A DNA stretch of 64,000 nucleotides from JBDNJM01 sp041687755 (GTDB lineage Bacteria; Planctomycetota; UBA1135; GCA-002686595): NCBI GenBank assembly GCA_041687755.1, contig JBDNJM010000034.1, positions 1 through 64,000 on the forward strand, given 5' to 3'. The notes under the pieces were generated by a model. It saw only the letters and a program-made list of their open reading frames with translations. It ran no database searches and had not been told where the DNA came from. Position 1 is the first letter of the stretch. Each line of letters begins with the position of its first letter. Positions 61,201-64,000 of the stretch are shown piece after piece. The translations under genes and the position numbers were made by a program.

Positions 61201-61461
61201 AACCTGCACGCGCAGCTGGCTCTCTGCCAGCGCCTGCGACAGCGCCGTTCTCTCCGGCAGGTCGGCGAACTCCGGCAACAGCTCCGAGAGCGTCATGGGA
61301 TGTACCCACGGCCGAGTCCCCGCCAATCGCTGGATGATGGCCTCGACCTCGGCCGGCAGCGCGGGCTCCTGCGCGAGAGCGCCCTGCACCACCTCGACCT
61401 GGGCCAGGGCGAAGCAGAGGGACGGACGGACGAGCGAGACAAGCAATAGATCGAGCAGCAT
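58279..61461 (-). CDS. Very large exported repeat protein (HEAT-like)
   Basis: 1060 residues from ATG 61461, chosen because GGAGG lies 7 bases upstream. A signal-like hydrophobic N-terminus (LLDLLLVSLVRPSLCFALAQ) precedes a protein made almost wholly of helical pairs, with HEAT-like units such as LRSMLPVLRDAMRHPDPDVRKRSELAVAHAG, IRLKTAREIRF and VHPEVRASAVAWF. No catalytic motif is seen. Large HEAT proteins are common in planctomycetes and serve as protein-binding surfaces. It is separated by 147 bp from the regulator gene upstream on the same strand. Confidence 0.75.
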   Translation of the reverse strand: MLLDLLLVSLVRPSLCFALAQVEVVQGALAQEPALPAEVEAIIQRLAGTRPWVHPMTLSELLPEFADLPERTALSQALAESQLRVQVVGDVPGAEDRLELLRALLGSQESHEELALRVAMARAELLLLSRGAEVARAALVEPYPSREEVLDAGRVHGHQRGPMYGQAVDSARLRAAFLLVLDEWTQIADRLEPEPPTSAAVGAAGTADGVWLSDVLDAESKVLLEERFGLPSAAIAERVGRELHDGGAEHLQLLGSVAVPALAFYAIAGEQGMAAFFLDPQLRLNPMLELARLEPSAAYELIAALAQQRDAEWRQGAVGAYLRASQGVPIDSASLWLRSSITSPTLHSRAPQRIAALSALLRDARTHGSLATELETLLELDGVPEPVAAALGACLGELRGEAALSLLGVIDPPRRSLRSMLPVLRDAMRHPDPDVRKRSELAVAHAGAWRDIAEIADPARREELLLEAYSEDSGEHRLGRTEESLGRLQPRWVSDSSWTRPPHPYFVEEDLPIVLDLFRASSTELRLALIGVVPCALPGAFEPLIQLGLQDEDERIRLKTAREIRFAREEFVGLVRLLPAESEIRDILQLAWLNCFDRGGGWNERGLLELSAPLDRLAQERLFYLLSSGHRLGAEVATHVASVLVASPQVLALDGEWRRFYSEIAAELDMEVELLSMAGRHGLIQLEEELLSVAMGRGRLVELIQAADAVLEPGWWAASKAASRGITILPREWAGERAALIAEQILGGQLGVEDGFDWVRFLEPFDLSESREAVLRLLEAPGLDLGRLEALASRPNVDYPSLWFGSPLPMTESASDLLRSILSSEDVHPEVRASAVAWFNPGLPNAEELARSAYSVLVDPERTLPPVGTGGQSLFLGVVEVLLGGDDAQRLLSDVRERTYRAIPHQTLVKLAAVDPAVGTDSGLAMRLLRDQDCHPFVQAEAVRLVVMSGSKDTRELLLDVLPGVAPDVRTEIRERISDLDLRDGVGAEPAVDETAAVRLQLLDWIASDRAGREQAIQSLGSVGTVSDLLLLIELTQAPENLIREAAKSALTALNARLAQ

Positions 61462-61608
61462 GGGAGGCCTCCAGGCCTGGGGTTCCGGTGAGCGCGGCTG
61501 GCAGTGCCGCTCGCTCACCGACGCTCATCCTCGACCCCACCTGCCCGCCGGCCGCCAACCCCCGCTCACGCTCCGGTCAACGCCAGGTCAACACTGCCGT
61601 AAGCTCAA

Positions 61609-62313
61609 TCAAAGAATCAGCTTGTAGCCGACCCCGCGCACCGTCACCAGGTGCCTCGGGCGGTCCGGTTCGGCCTCCAGCTTCTTGCGCAGCTTGAGCA
61701 TGTGCGTGTCCAGCGTGCGCTCGTTGGACTCCGAGTGGATGCCCCAGACCTCCTCGAACAGGTCCGCCCGGCGCCAGACCTCGCCCGGCCGACGGCTCAG
61801 GGCGCGCAGCAGCTCGAGTTCGGTCGCTGAGAGCCCAAACTGTTCGGTTCCGCGCCGCGCGGTGTAGCCGGCAAAGTCGATCTCGCAGTCCCCCAGGCGC
61901 AACTTGTCCGCCGCCTCCGGCACTCGCGGCGCCGCACCCGCGCGGCGCGCGAGCAGCGCGTCGATGCGCAGCCGCAGCTCGGCGAGCGAGAAGGGCTTGA
62001 CCACGTAGTCGTCCGCGCCGACCTCAAAACCCTGCACGCGATCGAACTCCTCGCCGCGCGCGCTCAGCACGATCACGACGGCCGTCGAGCGGTCCGCGCG
62101 CAGTCGCCGCAGCACGCTGAAGCCGTCCAGCTTCGGCAGCATCAGGTCGAGCAGCACAACGTCGGGGTCGGCGGTCAACGCCAGCTCAAGCCCGCGCTCG
62201 CCGTCCCCGGCGTGCAGCACCGTGAAGCCCGCGTCGCGGAGTGCATCGCACAGGGGCTCCGCGATCGCCGGCTCGTCCTCGACCACGAGAACCGTTTCGG
62301 TGCGCTGCTTCAT
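61609..62313 (-). CDS. PhoB/OmpR-type response regulator
   Basis: 234 residues from ATG 62313, overlapping the kinase stop (ATGA). Receiver (about 1-120): VLVVEDEPAIAEPL, phospho-acceptor Asp56 in LLDLMLPKLDG, VLSARGE, and VVKPFSLAELRLRI. A winged-helix DNA-binding domain follows (FGLSATELELLRALSRRPGEVWRRADLFEEVWG, THMLKLRKKLE, VRGVGYKL). It should bind DNA when phosphorylated by the cognate kinase. Targets are unknown. The order kinase-regulator on one transcript is standard. Confidence 0.93.
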   Translation of the reverse strand: MKQRTETVLVVEDEPAIAEPLCDALRDAGFTVLHAGDGERGLELALTADPDVVLLDLMLPKLDGFSVLRRLRADRSTAVVIVLSARGEEFDRVQGFEVGADDYVVKPFSLAELRLRIDALLARRAGAAPRVPEAADKLRLGDCEIDFAGYTARRGTEQFGLSATELELLRALSRRPGEVWRRADLFEEVWGIHSESNERTLDTHMLKLRKKLEAEPDRPRHLVTVRGVGYKLIL

Positions 62314-64000
62314 GCGTTTGTCTCCGGTTGCCTCGGGGGCGGGACCTGCGGCCATTCGATCAACGCGGCCAGCCCGCCGCGCGAGGACCGCGAAAGAGTC
62401 AACTCAGCCCCGTGCCCGAGCGCAACCGCGCGCGCGATCGCCAGGCCGAGCCCAGTGCCTTTCGCCGCGCCGGCGGAGCCGCGCTCGAACGGCCGCAGCA
62501 GGCGCTTCGCCTCCGCATTTGAGAGCCCACGGCCGTCGTCGTGCAGCTCGATCCGCAGCCGCCCGCCGGCGCCCAGAATCGCGCACGCCACCTGCGATCC
62601 ACCCGAGTGCAGCACCGCATTGCTCGTCAGGTTCAGCAGCGCCCGCCGCAGCGCCTCGCCGTCCGCGACGACGACCGCCGGCACGTCGCGCGCCTCGAAC
62701 TCGAAGCCGAACCCGGCCTCCTCGACCCGCTCGCGCAGATCGCGCTCCAGGCCCTCGACAAACGCCGGCCCGTCCAGCTCCTCGAGCACGATCCCCAGCC
62801 CCTCTCCGCGCTCCAACCGCGCCAGATCCAGGACGCCCTCGACCAGCCGCCCGAGCCTCCGCGCCTCCGTGTCCAACAGCTCCGCGTAGCGCGCCACGCG
62901 CTCAGGCGCTGCACTGCCGGCGCCCAGGTTCTCCGCAATCAGCTGGATCGCGGTGATCGGCGTGCGCAGTTCATGGCTGACGCTCGCGACGAAGTTTGTC
63001 TGCAGCTCCGCCAGCCGCCGCTGCCGCCTTAAGGCCACGAACGTCGCCACGCTCGCGAACGCCGACAGCGCGGCCAACGCCAGCAGCGTGCGCCGCAGCC
63101 CGCCGACCCGCCGCTCCTCGCGCGCGATAAAGCCGGCGCGGTCGTCATGCCCGACGTAGAACTCGAGCGCCGCGCCCGGCAGCGCGCGCGGCGGCCCGAC
63201 CACGGCGTCCGCTTCCAGCTGGGCCGCGACTTGGAACCCGCCCTCGGCCAGGCCCGCCCCACCGTGCTGCTCCAGCCACGCCTCGACCGCGCTGGGCGCT
63301 AGCGCGCGCAGCTCGATCCCGTCGTCGCCGGGCGGCCCCACCCACAGCGCTCCCGCCGTTCCCCGCACGACGCGTGGCCCCGGCTCCCTTAGACGCTCCG
63401 GCGCCACGCCGACCACGCCTAAGAACTCAGCGCCGCGCGCCGCCTGCAGCGCCTGCGCCCACTCCTCCGGCAGCACACCGAGGGCCTGAGCCAGCGCGCG
63501 CTCAACGATCGCCGTGCCCACACTCAAGCGCAGCTCCGGCTCCGCTTCAAAACGCGGCGCCGGCAGGGCGGCCACCAGCGCCGCGCAGCGGCCCTCGATC
63601 GCCTGGCCCAGCTCAGCCCCTGTAAACGCGCCCGCCCGCTCCGCACCCAACAGCACGCCCAGCAACAGCAGCGGGTACCCGCCGTTCGCCTCCGCGCCGC
63701 TCAGATCGGGCCGCTCGTCCACGAACCGTCGCCGCAGCTCCGCTGCGTCCTCGACCGCGAGCGCGAGCCGCAGCCCTGCGAGCCAAACCAGGCCGCGCTC
63801 CGCCGCGCTCGGCGCGAACTCCGCCGCGGCCGCCAGGGCCGCTTCCGCGCGCACGAACTCGCCCCCGCCCAGCGCCTCCTGCGCGTCTCTCAGCAGCGCC
63901 TGCAGGGTCGCGTCCGGAGCGGCCGCCGAGGGCTCGGGAAGCTCCGCAGGCCCCGGAACAAACGTGAAGCCCCGCCCGCCCGCGCCCGCGAGCAGCACCG
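62310..64000 (-). CDS. Sensor histidine kinase, 5' end beyond the window
   Basis: At least 562 residues, still open at the window edge, so the true start is not seen. A long N-terminal part of about 310 residues has no known domain and is probably extracytoplasmic. It is followed by one membrane helix (about 316-336, LLALAALSAFASVATFVAL), HisKA with FVASVSHELRTPITAIQL, and a HATPase domain (LNLTSNAVLHSGG, DDGRGLS, GTGLGLAIARAVALGHGAEL). The first visible residues are Ala/Gly-rich and may be the end of a signal or first helix. It is coupled by an ATGA overlap to the regulator. Confidence 0.92.
   Translation of the reverse strand, partial: VLLAGAGGRGFTFVPGPAELPEPSAAAPDATLQALLRDAQEALGGGEFVRAEAALAAAAEFAPSAAERGLVWLAGLRLALAVEDAAELRRRFVDERPDLSGAEANGGYPLLLLGVLLGAERAGAFTGAELGQAIEGRCAALVAALPAPRFEAEPELRLSVGTAIVERALAQALGVLPEEWAQALQAARGAEFLGVVGVAPERLREPGPRVVRGTAGALWVGPPGDDGIELRALAPSAVEAWLEQHGGAGLAEGGFQVAAQLEADAVVGPPRALPGAALEFYVGHDDRAGFIAREERRVGGLRRTLLALAALSAFASVATFVALRRQRRLAELQTNFVASVSHELRTPITAIQLIAENLGAGSAAPERVARYAELLDTEARRLGRLVEGVLDLARLERGEGLGIVLEELDGPAFVEGLERDLRERVEEAGFGFEFEARDVPAVVVADGEALRRALLNLTSNAVLHSGGSQVACAILGAGGRLRIELHDDGRGLSNAEAKRLLRPFERGSAGAAKGTGLGLAIARAVALGHGAELTLSRSSRGGLAALIEWPQVPPPRQPETNA

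Overview
The window is very GC-rich and densely coded. It most likely comes from a chromosome of a Planctomycetota bacterium or close PVC relative. Three things point there. A small basic protein (55208-55444) looks like the short PVC-specific family. The division/cell-wall (dcw) cluster runs from mraZ to murB and then stops, with no ddl-ftsQ-ftsA-ftsZ. HEAT-repeat, FG-GAP/UnbV-type and sulfatase-like proteins are abundant. The assignment is inference; no rRNA or tRNA gene was recognised.

Layout. (1) 1-141: the end of a perfect 33-bp tandem array. (2) 280-8975, plus strand: an operon-like set of two CrtI-type flavoproteins, a FabZ-like dehydratase, an FabI-like enoyl reductase, a phosphopantetheinyl transferase, and then OleB, OleC and OleD of the long-chain olefin (beta-lactone) pathway. 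OleA is not in the window. A perfect 17-bp hairpin at 9161 closes it. (3) 9236-11870, minus: two SPFH/Band-7 membrane proteins and a small lipoprotein. (4) 12084-16144: a Tat-exported Mn-type superoxide dismutase, an unknown secreted protein, and a broken sulfatase-family gene. (5) 16158-20693, minus: thrS without a TGS domain, and a FIST-domain sensor coupled to a hybrid histidine kinase. (6) 20957-22985: a heavily decayed FG-GAP/ASPIC-UnbV gene.

(7) 23076-37989, minus: the dcw cluster, in transcription order mraZ, rsmH, an ftsL-like gene, a very long ftsI-type PBP, murE, murF, mraY, ftsW, a LysM protein, a small membrane ORF, murG, murC, murB. Most neighbours overlap by 1 to 4 bases, so translation is probably coupled. 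murD is missing from its usual place. (8) 38585-51963, minus: a zinc-ribbon protein, a HEAT-like lipoprotein, and a glycan locus. The glycan locus has three GT4 and two GT2 glycosyltransferases, a PIG-L deacetylase, a PIG-L/GT2 fusion, and a Wzm/Wzt-type ABC exporter whose ATPase carries a C-terminal cargo domain. (9) 52217-56274, minus: a lipoprotein, der, queE, the PVC small basic protein and a SPOR-like membrane protein. (10) 56795-64000: an HDOD regulator, a 258-bp structure bounded by perfect 22-bp inverted repeats, a 1060-residue repeat protein, and a PhoB-type regulator with its histidine kinase, which runs off the right edge.

The most interesting piece is the fatty-acid/CrtI/Ole operon. 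It looks like a dedicated route to an unusual, possibly polyunsaturated, hydrocarbon or lipid. Next come the export-linked glycan locus with its deacetylase-transferase fusion, and the dcw cluster trimmed of its FtsZ half.
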